Shown here in pieces: positions 1-7,830 of a stretch of DNA of 64,000 nucleotides. The translations under genes were made by a program, and so were the position numbers. Below the pieces are notes generated by a model. The model saw only the letters and a program-made list of their open reading frames with translations, was not told the origin of the DNA and ran no database searches. How positions within the stretch are numbered: the stretch's first letter is position 1; every line of letters begins with the position of its first letter. The stretch is from Murinocardiopsis flavida (GTDB lineage Bacteria > Actinomycetota > Actinomycetes > Streptosporangiales > Streptosporangiaceae), in NCBI RefSeq assembly GCF_003014485.1, contig NZ_PYGA01000011.1, positions 1 to 64,000 of the forward strand, given 5' to 3'.

Positions 1-2
1 GT

Positions 3-77
3 GGGCACCTGCGGTTCTCCCCGGTCGACATTAAGGGCTGGGTGGCGACAAAGATTCGGCTTTCCGATAACCGGTAG
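3..77 (+). CDS. Excisionase-like helix-turn-helix protein, C-terminal fragment
   Basis: The window opens inside a reading frame that ends at a TAG at 75-77. The visible 24 residues run GHLRFSPVDIKGWV and end in a short basic tail. This matches the wing and last helix of small MerR/excisionase-type HTH proteins (usual pattern: R-H-L-R-F-x-x-x-D-V-x-x-W). The N-terminal part lies outside the window. Its place directly upstream of a tyrosine integrase on the same strand is the xis-int order of actinomycete integrative elements and prophages, so a role in directing excision is inferred. The fragment is short, so the family call rests on context as much as on sequence. Confidence 0.55.
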   Translation, partial: GHLRFSPVDIKGWVATKIRLSDNR

Positions 78-146
78 CGGTTCGATAATCAGCGGATTCC
101 TTATTAAAATGAGTAGGACCGACCCGTTCACCTAGGGAGTGTAGAC

Positions 147-1316
147 GTGGCAAGCGATAATGAAAAGTGGCCAGTGGGCACGATGCGTGATGGCGTGCGC
201 AAGGTGCGGCTCGCGCGGGAATCGAAGAACGCAGGAAAGGATGTAATCGCGTATAAGGTTCCTTACCGCGATTCCATGGGAACGCAGACCTCGAAAACGT
301 GGAATACGTGGAAGAAAGCCACGGCGTTCCGAAACAAGATCCGTTCTCAGAAGGATTCGGGAATCCTTGAAGACTACCGGTCGAAAAAGACGGTTCGTGA
401 GGTAGCGGAAAAATGGATGGGCACGGTTGAGGCGATGCGGCGTCCTGAGACATCATCGGTGTACCGCACAATGCTCGACCTTCACATTTACCCGGTGCTC
501 GGTGATGTCCCGGTGCGGGCTGTCACGAAAGATGATGTACAGGAAGTCGTCAATAGGTGGTCTAAGGATCGGGCGGCTCGGTCGGTACGACTATGTTTCG
601 GTGTTCTCTCCGCGGTATTCCAATCGGCGTTCGATACCGACATGATCCGTAAGACTCCCTGCACTCGGATCGTTCTTCCGGAGCTTCCGAGAAACCGTTT
701 CGTTCCCCTGACTCCAGCGTCGGTCTGGGCTATCGCCAACGCGCTTCGCCCGGATCTGCGCATGATGGTTCTCGTCGGCGCAATGACCGGACTGCGCGTC
801 GGCGAATTGAGAGCACTTACATGGGACTGCATCGACTTCGATCGAAAAATGATAGATGTTGTCTATCAGGTACAGGATCGTGAATTCTGCCCCCTGAAAA
901 CGAGTAGTTCATACCGCAGTGTGCCGATATCTCCGCTACTGGTGCGACTTCTTCGTAAGTATCGAGATACAGAAGGGAGCGTTCTTGCTGACGTTCCTGT
1001 GCGGGGCGATAAGCCTCGTCGTGTAGAGCTGGTTTTTCTTTCTCCAGGCGGACGCGCTCAAAGCAATAACCTCTTCACGCACAAGTTTCGTAAGGTGTGC
1101 GAAGAACTCAAGATTCAAGCCACCGTTCACACGCTGCGCCACACGTTCGCGTCCGTCATGATCGACCGAAACGAGTCACCTAAGAAACTTCAATCATGGA
1201 TGGGGCATTCTTCGATATCGATTACGATGGACGTTTACGGGCACCTCTACCCGAACTCTGATGATTCAGTGCGCAACGCCATCGATGAAGCCTTCGGGGA
1301 TGGTGAAGGCGAATGA
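147..1316 (+). CDS. int: Tyrosine site-specific recombinase (phage/ICE integrase)
   Basis: 389-residue integrase of the lambda/XerD superfamily that would catalyse integration and, with an excisionase, excision of a mobile element. An N-terminal arm-binding region (about 1-80) and a core-binding SAM-like domain (about 81-180) precede the catalytic domain. All catalytic positions are visible: R217 (TGLRVGE), K251 (PLKTSSS), H328-x-x-R331 (HTLRH), H354 (WMGHSS) and nucleophile Y364 (MDVYGH). GTG at 147 was chosen because AGGGAG lies 7 bases upstream (134-139). Codon use is clearly AT-richer than in every other gene of the window, a sign of recent transfer. The gene follows an excisionase-like remnant, so the integrated element extends to the left of the window. 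Likely intact. Confidence 0.93.
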   Translation: MASDNEKWPVGTMRDGVRKVRLARESKNAGKDVIAYKVPYRDSMGTQTSKTWNTWKKATAFRNKIRSQKDSGILEDYRSKKTVREVAEKWMGTVEAMRRPETSSVYRTMLDLHIYPVLGDVPVRAVTKDDVQEVVNRWSKDRAARSVRLCFGVLSAVFQSAFDTDMIRKTPCTRIVLPELPRNRFVPLTPASVWAIANALRPDLRMMVLVGAMTGLRVGELRALTWDCIDFDRKMIDVVYQVQDREFCPLKTSSSYRSVPISPLLVRLLRKYRDTEGSVLADVPVRGDKPRRVELVFLSPGGRAQSNNLFTHKFRKVCEELKIQATVHTLRHTFASVMIDRNESPKKLQSWMGHSSISITMDVYGHLYPNSDDSVRNAIDEAFGDGEGE

Positions 1317-1331
1317 GTGTGCGTCTGACAC

Positions 1332-1408
1332 GTTGACGCCTTGTTGACGTAGCTGGGGCGCCCGTATCTCTACAGTCCTTGACCTGCAAGAATGTAGAGT
1401 GCGGGCGC
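1332..1408. repeat. Direct repeats and imperfect inverted repeat downstream of the integrase
   Basis: GTTGACG occurs twice (1332-1338, 1343-1349). A 16-17-bp imperfect inverted repeat follows: arm 1358-1374 and arm 1393-1408, with an 18-base loop. The position, between an integrase stop codon and a host-like gene, is where an att region or integrase arm sites would lie. It could equally be a terminator. No tRNA 3-prime end is recognisable here, so the attachment core is not identified. Confidence 0.4.
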
Positions 1409-1455
1409 TTCCGTGTTTACCCTGCACTTACCCACGGCGAGCAGGAGTCCGCCTG

Positions 1456-2178
1456 ATGCCACCCACAGTCGCCACCGACCCGTGCCCCGGTCCCGTGCCG
1501 TCTCCGGACCGCAGGCTTCTCCACTATCCCCGAAGGTCCCTGGTCCTCCTCGGAGGTATCCCGGGCGCCGGTAAGTCCACCCTGCTCAGCCGCTTGTACG
1601 GGCTCACCGGGACGGAGGTCCGCACGGTCCGCTCACCCGACGGGGTGCGGGTCGTCGACTCCCAGCAGTCGCGCAACGCCCTCGCGCCGTGGCTGGGGGC
1701 CGTGCCGTACCCGGCGTGGCGCTGGGTGGTGCACCTGCTGCACTATGTGCGGATCCTGCTGGCGCTGTGCAGCGGCGGGCCGGTCATCGTGCACGAGACC
1801 GCGACCCGCCCCGCCGTCCGCACCCTCATCAGCGTCGTGTGCCGCCTCGCGCGGGTCGAACCGCACCTGCTGCTCCTCGACGCCGAACCCGCCGAGGCCC
1901 GGCGGGGGCAGCTGGAGCGCGGCCGGATGGTCACCTCGCGCAGTTTCCGCACGCACGGCCTGCGCTGGCGGCGGCTGCTCGACCGGTGCGCCGACGGCCC
2001 GGCGGCGGTGCTGTCCGGCGCGCGGTCGCTGGTGCTGCTGGACCGTGCGCTGGCGCGGCGGGTGCAGCGGATCCGGTTCGGGGCCGGCCCGGACGGCCCG
2101 TCGGACCCGTCCGCGGCGGCCCGGCGGGTGCTCCAATGCGTCCCCGTGTACTCCGCGGCGCTGCTCATGGCACTGTGA
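1456..2178 (+). CDS. P-loop NTP-binding protein (zeta-toxin/AAA_33-like kinase fold)
   Basis: 240 residues. ATG at 1456 is chosen over upstream starts because AGGAG sits at 1443-1447. A Walker A motif, GGIPGAGKST (residues about 33-42), follows a hydrophobic beta strand (SLVLL). A strand near VVDSQQSR and a second, VEPHLLLLDAE, fit the small AAA_33/zeta-toxin-like ATPases that phosphorylate or sense small ligands. No DNA-binding or membrane segment is obvious, although the stretch LLHYVRILLALC is hydrophobic. It stands alone between the integrase and a small membrane protein. Codon use is host-like, so it is probably chromosomal rather than part of the mobile element. The substrate is unknown, and no cognate antitoxin is visible beside it. 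Confidence 0.7.
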   Translation: MPPTVATDPCPGPVPSPDRRLLHYPRRSLVLLGGIPGAGKSTLLSRLYGLTGTEVRTVRSPDGVRVVDSQQSRNALAPWLGAVPYPAWRWVVHLLHYVRILLALCSGGPVIVHETATRPAVRTLISVVCRLARVEPHLLLLDAEPAEARRGQLERGRMVTSRSFRTHGLRWRRLLDRCADGPAAVLSGARSLVLLDRALARRVQRIRFGAGPDGPSDPSAAARRVLQCVPVYSAALLMAL

Positions 2179-2222
2179 GGACCCCGGCTGCGGACCGGTC
2201 GCGTTGATGGAACAATAGGGGC

Positions 2223-2633
2223 GTGAACGCCCTGGTCAACGTCCTTCTTTTCGGTATCGCCGGATCCACGGTAATGGCGGCCCTGATTGGGCTGCTCATG
2301 GTGTTCGGGCGGGGCGCGTCCGCCTCGTGGCCCCGGGTCGCCTTCGGTGTCCTGACGGTCCTGCTGCTGCTCACCGCGCCGGTGCTCGCCGCTGCCGCCA
2401 CCTACGCGGCGGACAGCGGTTTCACCACGGCGTTCAGCGTGGCCTTCGCCGTGGTCATCCTCATCTGCGCGACGACGGCGACGCTCACCCCCGCGCTGGC
2501 GCGCCGCACCGCCCCGGTCACCGCGGGGCGTGCGCCGCTGCTGCGGCCGACCCCGGCGTCCTTCATCGCCGTGGTGGCCGTGTGCGGGGCGCTGGGGCTG
2601 TTCGGCGCCGGGGTCGGCACCGTACTGGTGTGA
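2223..2633 (+). CDS. Small four-helix membrane protein, unknown function
   Basis: 136 residues from a GTG start. Four hydrophobic segments are visible (about residues 5-28, 37-60, 68-88 and 110-135), with short charged loops (GRGASASWPR, ARRTAPVT), so it is an integral membrane protein. I do not recognise the family. No good ribosome-binding site is spaced before the GTG (a G run ends one base upstream), so a leaderless transcript or a different start is possible. It converges on the copD-ctaG gene with only 30 bases between stop codons. Confidence 0.6.
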   Translation: MNALVNVLLFGIAGSTVMAALIGLLMVFGRGASASWPRVAFGVLTVLLLLTAPVLAAAATYAADSGFTTAFSVAFAVVILICATTATLTPALARRTAPVTAGRAPLLRPTPASFIAVVAVCGALGLFGAGVGTVLV

Positions 2634-2663
2634 GCCCGCCGCCCGCCGCCGGGGCGGGTTCCG

Positions 2664-4715
2664 CTAGCCCTGCCGTTTCGCCTGCTCTTCCAGCCGCTTC
2701 AGGTAGGCGTTGTAGTCGTCCATGTCGGCGTCGTCGGAGCCGTCGCGCCTGCTGTGCCGGATGCGGCGGCGCTCGGTGCGCTCCTCGTCCCGCGACCACT
2801 GCCGCACCAGCACGAGCAGGACCAGCGCGGTGGGGATCTCGCCGATCGCCCACGCGATGCCGCCGCCCTCGTACTGGGTGGCGGCGACGTCGGACTGCCA
2901 CGGGACGTCGAACTGCCCGTAGTACTCCATCCCGATCGGCGCCGACTGCATCATGATGGCGATGCCGAAGAACGCGTGGAAGCCCATGACGAGCAGCAGC
3001 AGCACGATGCGCAGCAGGAAGGGGATCTTGCGCGGGGCCGGGTCGATCCCGACCACGATCCAGTAGAACAGGAACCCGGTCAGGATGAAGTGGGTGTTCA
3101 TGACCAGGTGGCCGAGGTGCGCCGACATGAGCGTGCCGAACAGCGGGGTGAAGTAGAGCGCGTAGGTGCTCACGACGAACAGCGGCGCCGCGACCGCGGG
3201 GTGGGTGACCAGCGACGCGAAGCGGCTTTGCAGGAACAGGTTCAGCCATTCGCGCGGGCCCCGGTCGCCGCGCTTGCGCGCCGGTTTCAGCGCCCGCAGC
3301 GCCAGTGTCGCCGGCGCGCCGAGCACCAGCAGGATGGGCGTCAGCATCGACAGCACCATGTGCTGCACCATGTGCGTGCTGAACAGCACCATCGCGTAGG
3401 TGCTGATCCCGCTGAGGAGCACGGCGACCATGGTGAGCAGCCCCAGGAACCATGCGACGGTGCGCCCCCACGGCCACGGGTCGCCGCGCCGCACCAGCCG
3501 GACGACGGCCGCGGCGTACAGTCCGCCGAGCACCGCGATGGCGATGATGAAGAACAGGTCGGGGCGCCACAGGGTGAGGTAGCCGCCGAAGGTCGGCGGG
3601 GGCGGCATCGCGAAGCCGAGGAGTTCGCGGACCGGGTCGACCTCGCCGCCCGGCGTCTCGGGCGGGTCCGGCGGGTCGGTGCGGCTCAGCGCCACGGCGA
3701 GGCCCATGACCGCCGACATGATGAGGACCTCCACCGCGGCGATCCGCGCGAACAGCCGCCGCCCGGCGCCCTCGGCGACGCGCGGGACCGTCCGCGTGCG
3801 GTGCAGGTAGCCGACGGCGCCGAGCGCGGCGAACAGGGCGATCTTCGCGAGGATCAGCCGCCCGTAGGGTTCGGTCCAGAGCTGGTGGACGGCGTACAGC
3901 CGGCTCAGCGAGCTGGCGGCGCCGCTGACCGCCACCCCGATGTAGGCCCACAGGGCGATGCGGCTGAACCGGTCGGCCACCTCGGGCATCGCCGTGCCGG
4001 CGGGGCGCAGCGCGTGGTAGCCGACCGCGGCGATCCCGCCGACCCACACCGAGATGGCGAGGACGTGCAGCGCGACGCCGGTGACGGCAAGCTCGTGGTT
4101 CGGCGAGGAGGCGGCGTGCCCGGTGAGGGCCGGCGGGACCAGCCCGGCGAGGGCCAGGCCGAGCATCCCCAGCGCGCCGGTCGACGAGCCGACCGAGCGC
4201 CCCGCCAGTGCGACGCCGGTGGCGATCAGGATGACCAGCATCAGGCTGCGCCCCTGGGCGATACCGCCGGCGTAGCTGGTCAGCTCGTTGCCGAGGACGG
4301 TGAGCGGCGGCATGCCGAGGATGTCGGACAGTTGCAGCACGAGGGTCAGCGCCGCGGCGGCGCCCCAGCCCAGCGCCGCCCAGGACGCCGCGCGCACGTA
4401 GCCCTGCGCCTGGTCGCCGAGCAGCCCCTTGCCCGCGGGCAGCAGCAGGGCCGCCATCAGCAGCAGGCCGACGGTGACCGCGCCGAGGACGTCGTTGGCG
4501 GCCTTGGCGATGGGCAGCCCCCAGCGTGTGGCGTCGCCGGGGTCGGACAGGTTCTCGGGGACCGCCTCGGTCAGCGAACCGCCCGCCAGGAGCGCCGCGA
4601 GCAGCGCGATGAGCAGGACGGCGACGCCGCCTACGGCGAGCTGGACGGCCGACCCGGCGCCCGAAGGCCGGTGGTCGTGTCCGGTGTCACTCTCGCGGGT
4701 GCCGGGGGAAGCCAC
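2664..4715 (-). CDS. CopD-CtaG fusion: copper uptake / cytochrome c oxidase assembly membrane protein
   Basis: 683-residue polytopic membrane protein. The N-terminal half (about 70-345) has CopD-type helices, including ELAVTGVALHVLAISVWVGG and the YIGVAVSGA segment. The C-terminal half (about 380-650) matches the caa3 CtaG family: FSTHMVQHMVLSMLTPILL and the MNTHFILTGFLFYWIVVGIDP segment, both with conserved His residues. In actinobacteria this fused form is thought to bring copper across the membrane for CuB insertion into oxidase. The tail is charged and cytoplasmic. The GTG at 4715 has GGAG at suitable spacing on the complementary strand. Its start overlaps the 3-prime end of the small upstream membrane gene, which suggests translational coupling. 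Confidence 0.9.
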   Translation of the reverse strand: MASPGTRESDTGHDHRPSGAGSAVQLAVGGVAVLLIALLAALLAGGSLTEAVPENLSDPGDATRWGLPIAKAANDVLGAVTVGLLLMAALLLPAGKGLLGDQAQGYVRAASWAALGWGAAAALTLVLQLSDILGMPPLTVLGNELTSYAGGIAQGRSLMLVILIATGVALAGRSVGSSTGALGMLGLALAGLVPPALTGHAASSPNHELAVTGVALHVLAISVWVGGIAAVGYHALRPAGTAMPEVADRFSRIALWAYIGVAVSGAASSLSRLYAVHQLWTEPYGRLILAKIALFAALGAVGYLHRTRTVPRVAEGAGRRLFARIAAVEVLIMSAVMGLAVALSRTDPPDPPETPGGEVDPVRELLGFAMPPPPTFGGYLTLWRPDLFFIIAIAVLGGLYAAAVVRLVRRGDPWPWGRTVAWFLGLLTMVAVLLSGISTYAMVLFSTHMVQHMVLSMLTPILLVLGAPATLALRALKPARKRGDRGPREWLNLFLQSRFASLVTHPAVAAPLFVVSTYALYFTPLFGTLMSAHLGHLVMNTHFILTGFLFYWIVVGIDPAPRKIPFLLRIVLLLLVMGFHAFFGIAIMMQSAPIGMEYYGQFDVPWQSDVAATQYEGGGIAWAIGEIPTALVLLVLVRQWSRDEERTERRRIRHSRRDGSDDADMDDYNAYLKRLEEQAKRQG

Positions 4716-4884
4716 GGGTGCCGCTCCGTTGTAGTCGTGTTGGCTGCTGCGGTCGCCGGTGGCGACGCATCACCACCGCGGCGGTCGCCGCGCCGACGAG
4801 CACCCCCAGTGCGCCCCAGAACCACGGGGCCGCAGCCGCGGCGGAGACGCCGAGGAGAGAGTGCAGCACGTCCAACGCGGACAC
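4687..4884 (-). CDS. Small single-span membrane protein upstream of copD-ctaG
   Basis: About 65 residues from the GTG at 4884 (a start as early as 4956 is possible but adds a less convincing N-terminus). One transmembrane helix (PWFWGALGVLVGAATAAVVM) is followed by a basic tail. The gene overlaps the copD-ctaG start by 29 bases in another frame, as in coupled pairs. No homologue is recognised and the ribosome-binding site is weak, so it could be a non-coding leader. The overlap and the clean helix followed by positive charges are the arguments for coding. Confidence 0.4.
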   Translation of the reverse strand: MSALDVLHSLLGVSAAAAAPWFWGALGVLVGAATAAVVMRRHRRPQQPTRLQRSGTRGFPRHPRE

Positions 4885-4996
4885 CACCCGAGACAAGCCT
4901 AAGCGCACTACTACAACGTGTCGGACAAATGCCCCCACCAGGCACGGGCGAAACACCCGCGGCGGCTCGGGGCCGGGCCGGCGGACGGGTGCCGGC

Positions 4997-5977
4997 TCAG
5001 CGCCGGGTCAGCACGTGGGTGCCCTTCTCCGTCGCCTCGACGGTGCGCTCGAAGTCCGGGTGCGCCGCGAGCCAGCGGTCGCTCGTGCGCCGCTCGGCCG
5101 CGCGGATCGTGTCGTCGAGCAGCACCGCCGCGCCCGGCGCGCAGCGCGGCAGCAGGACGGGGCCGGCGGGGTAGCGGGCCTCGGGCGCCGTGCGCGCCGG
5201 CGGGCCGTCCACGAACACCAGGTCGATGTCCGCGAGGTCGGCCAGCGCGTCGAGGTCGTACCAGGGCTGCGCGGTGCCGCCGTCCTCCGGCGCCCAGTCC
5301 TTCAGCGGCGCGGTGCGGACCTCCACGATGTCGTCGAGCCCGTGCGCGGCCACCAGGTCCCTGCTGAGCGCCGCGTAGCGCTCGTCGTGCTCCAGCGCCA
5401 CGAGCCGCCCCGTCCCCACCCGGCGCAGCGCGTAGCCCAGCCACACGCTGGACGCGCCGCTGCCGCACTCCACGACCAGCGCGGGCGTGTGGCGCCGGAT
5501 CCGGTCGACCAGCAGGCAGAGCACGTCCGGGGACGCCGCCCAGTCGCGCAGCGCCGGCATGAACGGGCCCGGCCGGACGAAGTCGCGCAGCTCCTGCCAG
5601 GCGGCCGCCTGGGCGTAGTCGCGGCGGCCCTGCGCGGTGACGTGCCCGGTCACCCGGTCGACGCCGTCGCGGTGCGCGTCTTCGAGGCGGTCGCCCAGTG
5701 CGCGCGTCTGCTCCCGCAGGACGGGCAGCTCCGCCTCGACGCGCGCGAGGCCCTGTTCGAGCGCGCCGAGGCGGGCGAGCGCACCGAGCCGGTGCAGGGC
5801 CCGGCGGACCGCGGCGAGCAGCACGGCGACGCCCACCGCGACCGCCCACACCGCGGTGAGCAGGACGGCGTCCGGCCAGGGCAGCAGCGAGGCCGCCGAC
5901 AGGGCCGCGGGCACGGCGGCTCCCGCGGCGGCCACCGCGATGGGGGGTGCCCAGGTCCGGGCGCGCGGTGTGGGCAT
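4997..5977 (-). CDS. Membrane-anchored class I SAM-dependent methyltransferase
   Basis: 326 residues. Two hydrophobic helices (about 10-33 and 36-56) are followed by a heptad-like stretch (about 60-105, LGALEQGLARVEAELPVLREQ) and then a Rossmann methyltransferase domain (about 125-326). Motif I is VVECGSGASS (168-177), the acidic end of strand 2 is LEHDE (195-199), and strand 4 carries DLVFVDGPP (252-260). The domain resembles class I methyltransferases of the O-methyltransferase/FkbM-like range; the substrate is unknown. ATG at 5977 is set by a near-perfect GGAGG 8 bases upstream. The gene is monocistronic. The membrane-anchor plus coiled-coil front end is unusual for this fold. Confidence 0.75.
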   Translation of the reverse strand: MPTPRARTWAPPIAVAAAGAAVPAALSAASLLPWPDAVLLTAVWAVAVGVAVLLAAVRRALHRLGALARLGALEQGLARVEAELPVLREQTRALGDRLEDAHRDGVDRVTGHVTAQGRRDYAQAAAWQELRDFVRPGPFMPALRDWAASPDVLCLLVDRIRRHTPALVVECGSGASSVWLGYALRRVGTGRLVALEHDERYAALSRDLVAAHGLDDIVEVRTAPLKDWAPEDGGTAQPWYDLDALADLADIDLVFVDGPPARTAPEARYPAGPVLLPRCAPGAAVLLDDTIRAAERRTSDRWLAAHPDFERTVEATEKGTHVLTRR

Positions 5978-6429
5978 GGCGTGGAACCTCCAGGTGCCGC
6001 GTTCGCGGCGATGAGTCGGACCAGGTCGCGAAAGCCGTTTCGGGCTCGCGACCCCGAAAGCCCTGCCACGACGCTCCTCGCGGAGTCCCCGGCGCCGGCG
6101 GCGCGGCCCGCGCGGCCGGGACCGCCCCCGACCGGCCGCGGACGGGCGGAGCGCGAGAATTCGGCGCCGAAAATGCGCGAACGACAGACACGCCGGGTCG
6201 GCGTCGCGGAAAATGAGAGGGCCTCAGACCACGCCTTCGGGGCACGGCAGGGACGACTATAACGACGCCGCTGCCGTGCGGGCGATACAGCCGGCCTGCC
6301 GGAACACCCGGTTCACCGACTGTTCGCCGCCCAGCAGACAGCCGGAAACCGTGCGACCGCGGACACGTTGAACTCCGCGCCGAACGGCCGACGGCTTCCG
6401 ACACGATGCAAGATCGCGAAGGGGTTCTG
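5978..6429. other. Intergenic region between divergent genes
   Basis: About 450 bases separate the divergent methyltransferase and allantoinase-like genes. No convincing reading frame, tRNA or strong palindrome was seen. Promoters for both genes presumably lie here, but no clear -35/-10 pair could be assigned. Confidence 0.5.
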
Positions 6430-7707
6430 GTGCGTCATTTCGACCTTGTCGTGCGTTCTCAGCGGGTGGTGACACCCGACGGGATCGTCCCGGCGGCCGT
6501 GGGGGTGACCGCGGGCGTCATCGCCGCGATCACCGGCTACGACGCTCCGCTGGAGGCGTTCCACGCGACCGACCTCGGCGCCGCGGCCCTGCTGCCCGGA
6601 GGCGTCGACCTGGACGTCGGCGTCCAGTCACCGGGCCAGGACCTGGCCGACGCCTACGCGGCCACGACCGCGGCGGCCGCTGCGGGCGGCACCACCACCA
6701 TGGTGGTCACCCCCGCCCCGGCGCGGCCGGCCCTCACCGAGGCCGCCGCGCTGCGCCGGCACCTGCGGGCCGCGCGCGGCAACAGCAGCACCCACGTCGC
6801 ATTCCTCGGCGGGATCACCGGCCGCAGCACGCCGGCCGACCTCGCCGAGCTGCGGGGCGCCGGAGTGGTCGGGTTCCACTGCTCGCTGTCCGACGGCGGG
6901 GCGCCCGACATGGGCGCGGTCCACGAGGCGCAGCTGCGCAAGACCATGGGCGAGCTCGCCGCCATGGACGCCACCCTGGTCGTCCACCCCGAGGACGCCG
7001 CCGAGATCGCCGTACCGGTCCGCGGCGGCAACGGCGCGCTGCTGTCGTCGCGCCCGCCGCGCGCCGAACGCCGCGGCCTGGAACGGGTCATCTCCGCCGC
7101 GCGGGTCACCGGCACCCGCGCGCACATCTCGCCCTTCACGGCCGCGGAGTGCGCGGCCGTCCTCGCCGCCGCACGGTCCATCGGCATCCCGGTGAGCGCG
7201 CAGACCTGCCCCCACTACCTGTGCATGCCCGCCGAGCGGGTACCCGACCACTCCCCCGCGTTCCAGTGCCGGCCGCCGCTGCGCTCCAACGCCAACCGGC
7301 TGGCGCTGTGGAGCGCCCTCCTCGACGACTCGATCGTCGACTGCGTCGGGTCGGGCCACCGCCCCGGCACCGGCGTCTCGGTGGTCTCGTGGACCCTGCC
7401 CGCCATGTGGACGGCCGCGACGCGCCGCGGGTGCGACCTCACCGCCCTCGCCCGCTGGACCGCCGAGCGGCCGGCCGACATCGTGGGCCTCGGCGCCAAG
7501 GGCCGTATCGCGGTGGGCCGCGACGCCGACCTCGTCGGGTTCGACCCCGATGCGAAACACCAGGTCGCCGACACCGACCCCGGCCCCTACGCCGGGCTGC
7601 GGCTGACGGGGCGGGTGACCGCCACCTGGGTCGCCGGCCGCCGGATCACCGCGGCGGACGCCGGGCCCACCGTGCACGGCACCCCGCTGCTGCCCGCGAC
7701 CTCCTGA
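6430..7707 (+). CDS. Allantoinase/dihydroorotase-fold protein lacking metal ligands (probable pseudoenzyme)
   Basis: 425 residues from the GTG at 6430 (GAAGGGG at 6418-6424); an ATG at 6406 would add 8. The full-length cyclic amidohydrolase fold is recognisable: N-terminal strand region, GGTTTMV, VVHPED, TCPHYL, and a C-terminal GRIAVGRDADLV barrel closure. The catalytic centre is degenerate. The HxH after the PGxxD turn reads D-V-G (PGGVDLDVG, codons 6613 and 6619). The carboxylated lysine of GFK is histidine (GFHCS, codon 6877). The last ligand of SDHSP is glycine (GSGHRP, codon 7354). Only two zinc-ligand-type histidines remain (VVHPED, RAHISPF). It lies 120 bases upstream of ald on the same strand. 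A regulatory, scaffold or altered-chemistry role is inferred. The fold is certain; the function is unknown. Confidence 0.8.
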   Translation: MRHFDLVVRSQRVVTPDGIVPAAVGVTAGVIAAITGYDAPLEAFHATDLGAAALLPGGVDLDVGVQSPGQDLADAYAATTAAAAAGGTTTMVVTPAPARPALTEAAALRRHLRAARGNSSTHVAFLGGITGRSTPADLAELRGAGVVGFHCSLSDGGAPDMGAVHEAQLRKTMGELAAMDATLVVHPEDAAEIAVPVRGGNGALLSSRPPRAERRGLERVISAARVTGTRAHISPFTAAECAAVLAAARSIGIPVSAQTCPHYLCMPAERVPDHSPAFQCRPPLRSNANRLALWSALLDDSIVDCVGSGHRPGTGVSVVSWTLPAMWTAATRRGCDLTALARWTAERPADIVGLGAKGRIAVGRDADLVGFDPDAKHQVADTDPGPYAGLRLTGRVTATWVAGRRITAADAGPTVHGTPLLPATS

Positions 7708-7830
7708 GCCGCGCGCACGGCCCGTTGAGCGGGTCTCCGCACCCGGATGCCGCCGGGACCTGGCAGAAGCGCGCCCGGACACGCCAGAGTGGGGACGTAC
7801 GTGTCAATGGCGATGCGAGGAGGCCCCAAA

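Noticed and set aside
1317-1455. tRNA gene as integration target beside the integrase
   Set aside because: The stem-loop at 1358-1408 lacks D-, anticodon- and T-loop consensus and a CCA-ready acceptor stem.
2754-5174. Open frame of about 806 codons on the plus strand across copD-ctaG
   Set aside because: Antisense shadow of the membrane protein; no start signal, no fold-like pattern.
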